A DNA stretch of 64,000 bases from Chitinophaga deserti. GTDB taxonomy: Bacteria; Bacteroidota; Bacteroidia; Chitinophagales; Chitinophagaceae. The stretch covers positions 226,663 to 290,662 of the forward strand of contig NZ_QFFK01000009.1 of the NCBI RefSeq assembly GCF_003149455.1. The letters run 5' to 3'. Under the pieces are notes generated by a model. It was not told the origin of the DNA and did not search any database. It saw only the letters and a list, made by a program, of their open reading frames with translations. The position numbers were made by a program, and so were the translations under genes. Numbering within the stretch: the first letter of the stretch is position 1; every line of letters starts with the position of its first letter. Shown here one piece after another: positions 9,352 through 16,837 of the stretch.

Positions 9352-9480
9352 CAGGTATCTATGTAGCGTCTATGTAGCGTCTACGCGACAACTACGAGGG
9401 AACCTGCAATAATGTTTGGAGATGAGGTGGACTTGATGCGGAGGTGATGCGGAAGTGATGCGGAGGCGGGGTGTTAGTGA
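9352..9480. repeat. Short direct repeats in a spacer
   Basis: Two adjacent copies of TATGTAGCGTC near 9360-9381 with a weaker third (CTACGCGACAACTACG), then three near-identical GATGCGGAGGT/A-type units at about 9434-9466. This lies inside the 432-bp spacer 9190-9621, which otherwise holds only the SusD terminator. No gene was seen there. Confidence 0.6.
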
Positions 9481-9621
9481 TAGCAGGCAGTAAAAGTGAA
9501 GATCGGGTGCCTGTGGCCCATGGCATTGGCTGGCGGAGGAGTGGCCTGCCGGGTAGATTTGGGTTCCATATTATCTGATAATGAATTATTTATAACAAAA
9601 ACTCGCTATTATGGCGGTTTG

Positions 9622-10404
9622 CTATTCCCGCTGGATGAGAGGCTGTCCGTTTTGAATGGGAGCGGTGTTGCAGGTAGGTTCCGCTGGCATTGGGGTTAGT
9701 TTCTTACGGGGCGCTGTTTTGGTGAGGGGTGCCAGTAATGGTTTGTCTTCCACAACGGTCAGGATATCTGCTACTTCGAACTTCCGGTCGCGGATATCAA
9801 AATCTTCCCAAAAGAACTTTATCTGTACCACTACTACCAGGGTGCCTTTGCCGGGTACGTTTATCCACAGGTCTGCGCCTTCGAATTGGTGGAAGTGTTG
9901 GACGGGCCGGATCAGATCAATGTTGATCCGGGCAGTATCTGTACCAGAAACGGTACGGGTGCTGAAGTCGATCCGGGAAGCGATCACTTTTATCTCCATG
10001 CGTACTGCATCTTCACAAGTTGTCAAAGGCTGTGGGGGGATGTGGAGCTTACCGTCATTGGAGAACACAGGCAGTTTTCCGAAGAACTTACTGAGACCGG
10101 TGTGACCATTGAATCGGAAGCCTTTGAGGCCTGCGTGGTTATTTCTGCCGGCTGCTACAATGTAGCTGTTCAGGCGGTTTACCAGCATCCGGTCGGGGTG
10201 GATGTCTAATTCAGGCGTAAAGGCGCTGCGGATAAGTGCTCCTTTACGGCTGGCTGCGCCGAATGTTTTGGCAGCACGGCGGGTATTATCCGTTTGCCGG
10301 ACTGTTTGTGGTACGGTGCGCAAACAGTGCTTGCCGTTGCGCTTGTAAGAGATGACATTACCGAGTTTACCGGTGAACGGCATCATAGCATCTAAGATTG
10401 CCAT
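9622..10404 (-). CDS. Hypothetical protein (DUF6266-like N-terminus)
   Basis: 260 residues with no signal peptide or membrane segment. The N-terminus has MPFTGKLGNVISYKRNGKH followed by basic residues and RRAAKTFGAASRKGALIRS. This GKLGN-Y+-G pattern recalls the DUF6266 proteins of Bacteroidota, whose function is unknown. The middle is beta-rich (FDFST-type strands, VPGKGTLVVVVQIKFFW). The last 40 residues are Lys/Pro-rich and probably disordered. The gene stands alone between repeat-bearing spacers and the tRNA locus; no operon partner is visible. Codon use looks like that of its neighbours. I cannot assign a role. Confidence 0.7.
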   Translation of the reverse strand: MAILDAMMPFTGKLGNVISYKRNGKHCLRTVPQTVRQTDNTRRAAKTFGAASRKGALIRSAFTPELDIHPDRMLVNRLNSYIVAAGRNNHAGLKGFRFNGHTGLSKFFGKLPVFSNDGKLHIPPQPLTTCEDAVRMEIKVIASRIDFSTRTVSGTDTARINIDLIRPVQHFHQFEGADLWINVPGKGTLVVVVQIKFFWEDFDIRDRKFEVADILTVVEDKPLLAPLTKTAPRKKLTPMPAEPTCNTAPIQNGQPLIQRE

Positions 10405-10665
10405 AATAATAAGTTTTTGTTATTGCTGAAATTACGACAACCGTATCTGAGCGGCGGCAGGGGGAATTGGAGGATATTCAATGTCATAGTATTACGGATT
10501 GAATAACGACGCAGGCTAACAGTATTGAGGCTTGAATAATTTCGAAGGTGAGAGTATCAGGGTTTAGAGGTTTTCGAAAAATGGGACATGATTATATCTG
10601 ATGTAACGTATATGGTGGATGGGTGAAATCCTGCGGGATAGGAAATGTGAGGAAGGTTATAAAAG
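10405..10665. other. Spacer without recognised features
   Basis: About 260 bp between the hypothetical gene and the tRNA repeat cluster. No ORF with coding character, RNA or repeat was seen beyond ordinary AT-rich sequence. Confidence 0.5.
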
Positions 10666-10695
10666 AAAAAACCTGTCGTGAAGACAGGTTTTTTC
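10666..10695 (-). terminator. Terminator at the end of the tRNA-Ala cluster
   Basis: The inverted repeat AAAAAACCTGTC / GACAGGTTTTTT around a short loop lies after the last tRNA-like copy on the minus strand. It is symmetrical, so it could stop transcription from either side. Confidence 0.8.
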
Positions 10696-10700
10696 TTTCG

Positions 10701-10775
10701 TGGAGGATAGCGGGTTCGAACCGCTGACCTTTCCGGAAGCCTTCGGAACGCTTTGTCCATTTAGAGATATCCCCA
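10701..10775 (-). pseudogene. Degenerate tRNA-Ala copy 2 (distal)
   Basis: The 3' part (T arm GGTTCGAACC, acceptor 3' strand ATCCTCCA) is identical to the intact tRNA-Ala at 10935-11008, exactly 234 bp (two periods of 117) away. The 5' half differs: the first acceptor base mispairs, the D arm is CTCT/(A)AAG-like, and the anticodon stem TTCCG/CGGAA closes a loop of eight bases rather than seven. It is probably a non-functional tRNA relic, although the arms can still be drawn. Confidence 0.65.
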
Positions 10776-10783
10776 AATGCAAA

Positions 10784-10815
10784 AAGCCTTGCAGAAAAAC
10801 TGAAAGGCTTTTTTT
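10784..10815 (-). terminator. Hairpin between tRNA-like copies (first spacer)
   Basis: AAGCCTT(G)CAG and CTG(A)AAGGCTT pair around an A-rich loop, with a T-run at the plus-strand side and A/T-runs on both flanks. It repeats exactly 117 bp further on, as part of the duplicated unit. Confidence 0.65.
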
Positions 10816-10817
10816 CG

Positions 10818-10892
10818 TGGAGGATAGCGGGTTCGAACCGCTGACCTTTCCGAACGCCTTCGGAACGCTCTGTCCATTTAGAGATATCCCCA
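10818..10892 (-). pseudogene. Degenerate tRNA-Ala copy 1 (proximal)
   Basis: The same structure as the copy at 10701-10775, differing from it by a few bases in the anticodon region. The D stem here pairs (CTCT/AGAG), the anticodon stem TTCCG/CGGAA closes the eight-base loop AAGGCGTT, and the T arm and acceptor 3' strand match the intact tRNA. The oversized anticodon loop and the mismatched first acceptor pair argue for a pseudo-tRNA. Confidence 0.65.
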
Positions 10893-10900
10893 AATGCAAA

Positions 10901-10933
10901 AAGCCTTGCAGAAAAACTGAAAGGCTTTTTTTC
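10901..10933 (-). terminator. Terminator directly after tRNA-Ala(GGC)
   Basis: Read on the minus strand it starts one base after the tRNA 3' end. AAAAAAAGCCTTTCAG pairs with CTGCAAGGCTTTTT around a T-rich loop. This is the second copy of the repeated hairpin. Confidence 0.7.
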
Positions 10934-10934
10934 G

Positions 10935-11008
<74 letters not shown>

Positions 11009-11224
11009 GTTGAATGGAGTGCAAAAATAGGGGCTTTTTCCAAAATTCAAAAAAATACTTTGAGAATTTTTTCGCGGGAGGAGAAAGGCATATATCCGGA
11101 AGAATATTCATATATCAAATCGAAGGCTTCAGCCATCTCTTCTCTCACTTCCGCGGATTCGCCCGCTGTATTGCCGGAAAATGATTGTAATTGAAGATCA
11201 CTTAATGAAAATGTAGCTACAACT

Positions 11225-11602
11225 ATGAAACACATTACAACCGTATTCAAGAAATTCACCGACTTTAACGGTCGTGCCAGCAGGGCAGAATTCTGGACAT
11301 TCTTCCTGTTCAACATTATCCTTTCCTATGCCATCACACTCGGACTGGGCGCCATCCTGGGCCAGGTAATTGCCAGCATCCTCAACCTGATCGTATCACT
11401 GGTTTTGTTACTACCGGGTGTTGCCGTGGCTATCCGCCGTATGCATGATGTGAATAAAAGCGGTTGGTACATGCTGATCCCGATATACAGCCTTATCCTC
11501 GCACTTACCGAAGGGGATAAGTCCGTTAATAATTATGGCCCGGATCCCTACAGCGACGGTGCTCCGCTTTTTGACTTCGAAAATCAAAACCAGCCTAAAT
11601 AA
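11225..11602 (+). CDS. DUF805 domain membrane protein
   Basis: 125 residues. The N-terminal family signature FTDFNGRASRAEFWTFFLFN is followed by about three membrane helices, then the signature AIRRMHDVNKSGWYMLIP and the C-terminal GDKSVNNYGPDP tail. All are typical of DUF805 (YhaH-like) inner-membrane proteins, whose biochemical role is unknown. It stands alone: the upstream gap of 216 bp separates it from tRNA-Ala and a terminator follows at 11618. An overlapping minus-strand ORF (11047-11316) has no coding character. Confidence 0.9.
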   Translation: MKHITTVFKKFTDFNGRASRAEFWTFFLFNIILSYAITLGLGAILGQVIASILNLIVSLVLLLPGVAVAIRRMHDVNKSGWYMLIPIYSLILALTEGDKSVNNYGPDPYSDGAPLFDFENQNQPK

Positions 11603-11617
11603 TACATCCCTGATTAT

Positions 11618-11652
11618 AAAGAAAAGCCCTGCAACCGCGGGGCTTTTCTTTA
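11618..11652 (+). terminator. Terminator after the DUF805 gene
   Basis: AAAGAAAAGCCC / GGGGCTTTTCTTT hairpin with a 9-base loop. It is nearly symmetrical and ends in a T-rich run. Confidence 0.8.
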
Positions 11653-11725
11653 TTATAAACGTACCTGTATCCCGTCTCTCCCTTCATTTCCTTCCGGCGA
11701 AATTCCGTATTTTCATCACGGAATT

Positions 11726-12400
11726 ATGAAGATCCTCATCATCGAAGACGAAAAAGCCCTCGGCCAAAGCATCGCCGACTATCTCCAGGCAGAGTCCTAT
11801 ACCTGTGAGCTTGTCGCTGATAAGCACACTGCGCTCCAGCGGATCGAGTCGTTCGATTACGACTGCATCCTCCTCGATATTTCTCTGCCCGACGGTAATG
11901 GCCTGCAGGTACTTAAAGCCCTCCGCGACAATAACAAAACAGACGGCGTCATCATTATTTCCGCCCGCGATGGTATAGACGACCGGATTACCGGTCTTCA
12001 GCTCGGGGCCGATGATTACCTCGTGAAGCCTTTCCACCTCTCCGAACTAAGTGCCCGAATTGCTGCAGTGATCCGCCGCCGCAGGTTTTCCGGATCTTCC
12101 ATTATCGAAGCTGCCGGTCTTACGGTAGATACCGCCGCCAGAACCGTGCGCGCCGGGCAGCAGCTGGCAGACCTTACGCGGTCGGAATACGATCTGTTGC
12201 TGTATCTCCTCACCAACCGGAACCGCGTAGTTTCCAAACATGCCATTGCAGAACATCTTTCCGGGGATGGCGAAGGGTTGTTCGATAACTATGATTTCAT
12301 TTATGCCCACATGAAAAATCTTAAAAAGAAACTCATGCAGGCCGGATGGGCCGATCGTATCAAAGCGGTATACGGCATGGGTTATAAACTCGAAGCTTAA
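11726..12400 (+). CDS. OmpR/PhoB family response regulator
   Basis: 224 residues. The receiver domain is residues 1-115: acidic pair in IIEDEKALGQS, phospho-acceptor Asp in CILLDISLPDGNG (about residue 51), ISARDG at the switch Thr/Ser position and DDYLVKPFHLSEL with the conserved Lys. A winged-helix DNA-binding domain spans about 125-222 with LTRSEYDLLLYLLTNRNRVVSK and the C-terminal GMGYKLE wing. It forms a two-gene operon with the histidine kinase starting 14 bp downstream. The HtrA protease follows, hinting at an envelope-stress role, but this is inference only. Confidence 0.95.
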   Translation: MKILIIEDEKALGQSIADYLQAESYTCELVADKHTALQRIESFDYDCILLDISLPDGNGLQVLKALRDNNKTDGVIIISARDGIDDRITGLQLGADDYLVKPFHLSELSARIAAVIRRRRFSGSSIIEAAGLTVDTAARTVRAGQQLADLTRSEYDLLLYLLTNRNRVVSKHAIAEHLSGDGEGLFDNYDFIYAHMKNLKKKLMQAGWADRIKAVYGMGYKLEA

Positions 12401-12414
12401 TAAACTGATTGCTG

Positions 12415-13650
12415 ATGAAGCTGCTGAATAAAACACTTCAATACTACTTCTGGCTATCCATAGTACTTCTTATGGTAGCTATTCCCGTGTTTTATTTCGT
12501 GCTGCAGCGGATTGTGATCTCCAATATCGACGCCAGCCTTGTTGCCTCTAAAACTGAGCTGATACCCCGCCTGCGTGTGATGGAGATTCATCCCGGAACC
12601 CCGCAGCCGCGGCTGGAAGATGGGGTTACTCTGGAAAAGGCGCCCCGGCAACCGGGTGGGGATTCGCTGTACACGACAGACAAATACCGTCTCCTCACTT
12701 CCTACCTTGTCATCAACCAGGAAACGTACCGGCTGCAGATCAAATCTTCTCTGGCCGATCATCAGCGGCTGATAGGCAGTATTATCATCCTGCAATCAGT
12801 ATTACTGATCCTGCTGCTATCGGGCCTGCTGCTCATCAATCAATCCCTCGCACGCCGCATCTGGAAGCCGTTTTACCAAACCCTCCGGAAGCTGCGGGCG
12901 TATAAGGTGGATGATCCCGGGCCATTGCAGCTTACGCCATCCGGTATCACTGAATTCGCGGAGCTGAATACCGCGGTGGAGCAACTGGCGGAAAGAAGCC
13001 GTCAATCCTACCTTTCCCAGAAAGAGTTTGCAGAGAATGCTTCGCACGAACTGCGTACTCCGCTTGCCGTGTTCCAGGGCAAACTGGAAATGCTCATGCA
13101 AACCAGTCCGCTTTCAGAGCAGCAGGCCATGCTGATCAGTGAGCTGGCGGACGCCAGTCACCGTATGGCCCGCCTTAACAAAGGGCTTCTGCTGCTGACG
13201 CGTATTCAAAACGGACAGTTTCCTGAAACTGCGGAGGTTTCCGTCCGCGATGCTGCACGGCACCTTCTTGCCCAATACGAGCCGCAAATTTCGCAGCAGC
13301 GGCTGAGTGTGGAGGAAGACTGGCTGGACGAGCTGAAGGTGACCATGAGCCCTAATTTGCTGGAAGTGCTGCTGGGTAACCTGCTTTCCAATGCTATCAG
13401 GCATAATGTGGCAGGAGGAAAGCTGGTGGTGAAGGGTGCTAACGGAGCATTGACCATCAGTAATACCGGCCAGCCATATCCTTTGCCCGAAGAGCGTATT
13501 TACCAGCGCTTTGCCAAGAATAGTAAAGATGCGGAATCAATGGGGCTGGGCCTCGAGATCGTACGTAAAATATGCGACCTGTATGGGTTTGAAGTAAAAT
13601 ACCGCTGGGAGAACATGCTGCACAGCTTCCAGGTGATAATGAAAAGTTAA
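12415..13650 (+). CDS. Sensor histidine kinase (OmpR-type partner)
   Basis: 411 residues from the ATG at 12415; a TTG two codons earlier is unlikely. Two membrane helices lie at about 14-34 and 122-143, enclosing a small periplasmic sensor loop. A HAMP-like linker follows, then the dimerisation domain with the phospho-accepting His in EFAENASHELRTPLAVFQGK. The ATPase domain has the N box LLGNLLSNAIRHN and the G2 box MGLGLEIVRKI. The G1 box is reduced (LTISNTGQPYPL rather than the usual DNGxGI), but the Asn is retained. It phosphorylates the regulator encoded 14 bp upstream. Confidence 0.93.
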   Translation: MKLLNKTLQYYFWLSIVLLMVAIPVFYFVLQRIVISNIDASLVASKTELIPRLRVMEIHPGTPQPRLEDGVTLEKAPRQPGGDSLYTTDKYRLLTSYLVINQETYRLQIKSSLADHQRLIGSIIILQSVLLILLLSGLLLINQSLARRIWKPFYQTLRKLRAYKVDDPGPLQLTPSGITEFAELNTAVEQLAERSRQSYLSQKEFAENASHELRTPLAVFQGKLEMLMQTSPLSEQQAMLISELADASHRMARLNKGLLLLTRIQNGQFPETAEVSVRDAARHLLAQYEPQISQQRLSVEEDWLDELKVTMSPNLLEVLLGNLLSNAIRHNVAGGKLVVKGANGALTISNTGQPYPLPEERIYQRFAKNSKDAESMGLGLEIVRKICDLYGFEVKYRWENMLHSFQVIMKS

Positions 13651-13728
13651 AATCCTCCATCTTTCCCCCGATATTCAGAATGTATTCAGAATGCCATGGC
13701 AGTTTTACGTCATAAAACACTGGATACA

Positions 13729-15219
13729 ATGAATACAAAGAAACTCTTCACAGGCCTCCTCATTGCAGGGGCCGTCGTAGCCGGCGGTTACGCCCTCAGC
13801 GGCAAGGCCGGCAGAATTTCGGAAAGTATCGGCATCGAAAATCCCCAACCTCTCATTCAAACAGCATATTCAGGCCCGGCTTCGGCCCAGCCTACTGATT
13901 TTGAAAAGGCGGCAGGGAATGCGGTACCCTCCGTCGTGCATATCCGCACGGTTGTTAAATACAAACAATCTGCCCAGGCAGATCAGTTCGAAGGAATGGA
14001 TGATGACATCTTCCGCCATTTCTTTGGCGAAGGAGGTCCACGCAGGCAGTTTAACCGTCCTGACCAGAAAGCTTCCGGATCGGGTGTTATCATTAGCCCC
14101 GATGGATTTATCGTGACCAATAACCACGTGGTAGACGGTGCTTCCGAGATCACCGTTACGCTGAACGACCGCAAGAATTACAAAGCAGAGGTAGTGGGAA
14201 CAGATCCTAATACCGACTTGGCGCTTATTAAAATAGACGCTAAAAACCTGCCTGCTATTCCTGTTGGTAACTCCGACGATGTGCGGCTGGGCCAGTGGGT
14301 ATTGGCGGTAGGTTATCCGCTGAACCTCGATGTAACGGTTACACAGGGTATTATCAGTGCCAAATCCCGCAGTATCGGTATCAACCGGCAGGGTTCCGCT
14401 CCGGTGGAAGCATTCCTGCAAACCGACGCAGCAGTGAACCCCGGCAGCAGTGGCGGCGCACTCGTGAATACCAATGGTGAGCTGATCGGTATCAACTCGG
14501 CCATTGCTTCACCCACAGGTGCATATGCCGGGTATGCTTATTCCATTCCATCCAACCTCATGAAAAAGGTGGTGAATGATATTAAGCAGTTCGGCAGTGT
14601 TCAGCGCGGTTACCTTGGCATCTCTATGGCGCCTGATAACCTCGATGATGCACAGAAGAAAGAACTGGGTGTTACCGGTTCCAACGCTGAAGGTGTAATT
14701 GTGATGGGTACGGATCCTTCCGGAGCGGCAGCTGCGGCAGGTGTGAAGAAAGGAGACCTTATTACGGCAGTAAACGGCAGTGCGGTACATTCCGGCTCCG
14801 AACTGTCTGAACAGATAGCAAGGCTGAAACCCGGCGACAAAGTTGCGATCTCACTGCTGCGCAATGGTTCGGAAAGCAAGGTTGAAGCAACTTTGAAAGG
14901 CAAGCTCGGCAATATGACCGCAGGCAATAATGCTTCAGTAAGCGCACTGGGTGCAGATTTTGCATCGCTTTCCCGTCAGGATGCAGCCCGTATGGGTATT
15001 GCAGGCGGGGTGCAGGTGCAGTCCATCACTGATGGCGGCCTGCTCGATGAGCAAACGAATATGAAGGAAGGATTTGTTATAACCCGTGTGGGCGGCATCA
15101 CTGTGCGCACGGTAGAAGAGCTGAAAGCGGCCCTGGCGCGCCAAAGCGGTAACTTCCAGATTGAAGGGATGTATCCCGGCAGTGGAAAAACGTATTATTA
15201 CGGAATCAATGACTATTAA
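13729..15219 (+). CDS. Do/HtrA family periplasmic serine protease
   Basis: 496 residues from ATG 13729 (MNTKKLFTGLLIAGAVVAGG, a signal anchor or signal peptide). An upstream in-frame ATG at 13696 would precede the hydrophobic core by 11 odd residues. The trypsin-like domain shows the full triad: His in VTNNHVVDGA, Asp in NTDLALIKID and Ser in NPGSSGGALVN. Two PDZ domains follow (GYLGISMAP region and the C-terminal IAGGVQVQSITDGGLL region). DegP/DegQ-type proteins degrade or refold damaged envelope proteins. The gene lies just after a two-component operon, which may control it. The length is typical of Bacteroidota HtrA. Two hairpins follow the stop codon. Confidence 0.93.
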   Translation: MNTKKLFTGLLIAGAVVAGGYALSGKAGRISESIGIENPQPLIQTAYSGPASAQPTDFEKAAGNAVPSVVHIRTVVKYKQSAQADQFEGMDDDIFRHFFGEGGPRRQFNRPDQKASGSGVIISPDGFIVTNNHVVDGASEITVTLNDRKNYKAEVVGTDPNTDLALIKIDAKNLPAIPVGNSDDVRLGQWVLAVGYPLNLDVTVTQGIISAKSRSIGINRQGSAPVEAFLQTDAAVNPGSSGGALVNTNGELIGINSAIASPTGAYAGYAYSIPSNLMKKVVNDIKQFGSVQRGYLGISMAPDNLDDAQKKELGVTGSNAEGVIVMGTDPSGAAAAAGVKKGDLITAVNGSAVHSGSELSEQIARLKPGDKVAISLLRNGSESKVEATLKGKLGNMTAGNNASVSALGADFASLSRQDAARMGIAGGVQVQSITDGGLLDEQTNMKEGFVITRVGGITVRTVEELKAALARQSGNFQIEGMYPGSGKTYYYGINDY

Positions 15220-15244
15220 GCAGGAATTGTAACCAGGGGGGCCG

Positions 15245-15311
15245 TTTTCCGGGCTGCAATGCCCGGGAAACTTATATGGCTTCTTCATCTCGCATGAAGA
15301 AGCCTTTTTTT
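15245..15311 (+). terminator. Double hairpin terminator after htrA
   Basis: The first stem is TTTTCCGGGC / GCCCGGGAAA (15245-15270). A second, GGCTTCTTCAT / ATGAAGAAGCC, is followed by a seven-T run (15278-15311). The T-run side fits plus-strand transcription from htrA; the minus-strand operon also ends here. Confidence 0.8.
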
Positions 15312-15314
15312 GTT

Positions 15315-15734
15315 CTATGCAGGATCACGGAAAATGCCTTCGATCACGTCTTTCAGCTCTTTGGGCTGCAGCGGTTTCTTCAGGAGGCGTATTACCATGG
15401 GGTTGGCATTGGTCCGGGAGATGTCGCCAAAGTCGAGCGAAGAGGAAACCATGATGATATAGCACTGATTCTTGATTTTCTGCGGGTAGGAGTCGAAAGA
15501 TCGGAGGAATTCGAAACCGTCCATTTCCGGCATCTGGATATCGAGGAGAATAACAGTGGGGGGAATATGGGGAAGGGTAATGTTACTGGAAAGGAATTCC
15601 AGTGCTTTGTTGGCATTGCTGAATGAAAGGATCGTTCTGCTGATCTGCTGAATGGAAATTAACCGTTCATGCAGCAGCAGATCGATGTCGTTGTCGTCGA
15701 TTAATATTACACGTAGATCAGGTATCGAATTCAT
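15315..15734 (-). CDS. Single-domain response regulator (CheY-like)
   Basis: 139 residues, essentially only a receiver domain. The acidic cluster is VILIDDNDIDL, the phospho-acceptor Asp lies in PTVILLDIQMPEMDG, and the conserved Lys in IRLLKKPLQPKEL. No output domain is present. I chose the ATG at 15734; a TTG at 15758 would extend it by eight residues inside the upstream gene. It overlaps the end of the receiver-kinase gene by 17 bp, indicating translational coupling, and is the last gene of a five-gene operon. A stand-alone receiver after two kinases suggests a phosphorelay shuttle. Confidence 0.9.
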   Translation of the reverse strand: MNSIPDLRVILIDDNDIDLLLHERLISIQQISRTILSFSNANKALEFLSSNITLPHIPPTVILLDIQMPEMDGFEFLRSFDSYPQKIKNQCYIIMVSSSLDFGDISRTNANPMVIRLLKKPLQPKELKDVIEGIFRDPA

Positions 15735-16815
15735 TTCTGTTCGGAATGGTAATTTCAAATTGCGTTCCTTCTCCGTAACGGGAATCTACGCCAATGGTGC
15801 CCCCGATCTTATTGAGGGCTTCTTTTACAATGTACAGGCCAATACCGCTTCCGGGCTTGTTGTTGTTCTTGGAGCGGAAGAACATCTTGAATATGTTGCT
15901 CAGGTGCTCGCTGAGAATCCCGATACCATTATCTTCTATACGGATTGTTGCCTTATGAGGTTCCACTTTTACAGAGAGATTGACCTGGGGGACGGCTTCG
16001 TCCGGCTTCTGATACTTAACGGCATTGCTGATAAGATTGTTCAGGATAACACTTATCCGGAAGAAATCGCCTTTAAACGGTACCGGCTGGTCTACATTCA
16101 CATTGAAGTTGATAGCGGTATTCTGGTGTTTAAAGGTATCGATACAGTCGTTCATCAGTGCATTGAAGTCGATTTTCTCGTACTCCAGATCCAGCCGTGA
16201 ATTGCGGTAATATTCAATGATTTTCTGGATAAAGCTGTCCAGCCGGGTAATACAAACCTCAATCATCCCCATATACCCCTGCGGGTCAGTCATGGTATTA
16301 TCGAGCCTGCTGAGGTTAATGATGCCCTGAACGCTCATGAGGGGAGCGCGGAGGTCGTGGGAAGTGGAATAGATGAACCTGTTCAGCTCATCGTTTGTTT
16401 TTTCCAGCTCCAGTACCTTTTCTTTCAGGAGTTTGCGGGCGGAATATATCTCGTAAGCGTTATTGATGGTTTTGAACAGCTCGTGCTCATCCCAGGGCTT
16501 TTTAATGTAGGAGTAGATATGCCCTTTGTTGATAGCGTCAATGATATCTTCCACATCCGTATAGCCGGTAAGGAGGATGCGGATGGGGTCGGGCAGGAGG
16601 TCCTTGATTTCGTTAAAGAACTCAACCCCCGTAGTAGTGGGCATTTTCTGATCCGCGATGATGATATGTACCTCAATTCCTTTCAGTACCTGCATACCTT
16701 CGGCCGCAGAACTGGCGGTGTATATCTCATACGTTCTGCGAAAATTAGCGCGGAATGCATTAAGGTTATGTACCTCATCGTCGATGTACAATATCCTGAT
16801 ACGGTTATTTTTCAT
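15718..16815 (-). CDS. Receiver-histidine kinase (REC-HisKA-HATPase)
   Basis: 365 residues and no membrane segment. The receiver domain is at residues about 5-120 (ILYIDDEVHNL, Asp in HIIIADQKMPTTTG, KKPWDEHEL), then a short coiled coil (about 120-150). The kinase core has its His in IYSTSHDLRAPLMSVQGI. The N box is LNNLISNAVKYQKP, G1 is IEDNGIGI and G2 is SGIGLYIVKEAL. The receiver precedes the kinase, so activity is probably set by phosphorylation from another kinase, most simply the 7TM kinase encoded 22 bp upstream. The kinase could pass phosphate on to the single receiver encoded downstream. Confidence 0.93.
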   Translation of the reverse strand: MKNNRIRILYIDDEVHNLNAFRANFRRTYEIYTASSAAEGMQVLKGIEVHIIIADQKMPTTTGVEFFNEIKDLLPDPIRILLTGYTDVEDIIDAINKGHIYSYIKKPWDEHELFKTINNAYEIYSARKLLKEKVLELEKTNDELNRFIYSTSHDLRAPLMSVQGIINLSRLDNTMTDPQGYMGMIEVCITRLDSFIQKIIEYYRNSRLDLEYEKIDFNALMNDCIDTFKHQNTAINFNVNVDQPVPFKGDFFRISVILNNLISNAVKYQKPDEAVPQVNLSVKVEPHKATIRIEDNGIGILSEHLSNIFKMFFRSKNNNKPGSGIGLYIVKEALNKIGGTIGVDSRYGEGTQFEITIPNRNEFDT

Positions 16816-16837
16816 GTAGGGTTCTTTCTGCTTTTAT

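Noticed and set aside
11047..11316. An 89-codon minus-strand frame between tRNA-Ala and the DUF805 gene
   Set aside because: It overlaps the 5' end of a well-supported gene on the other strand and has no recognisable domain or usual codon pattern.
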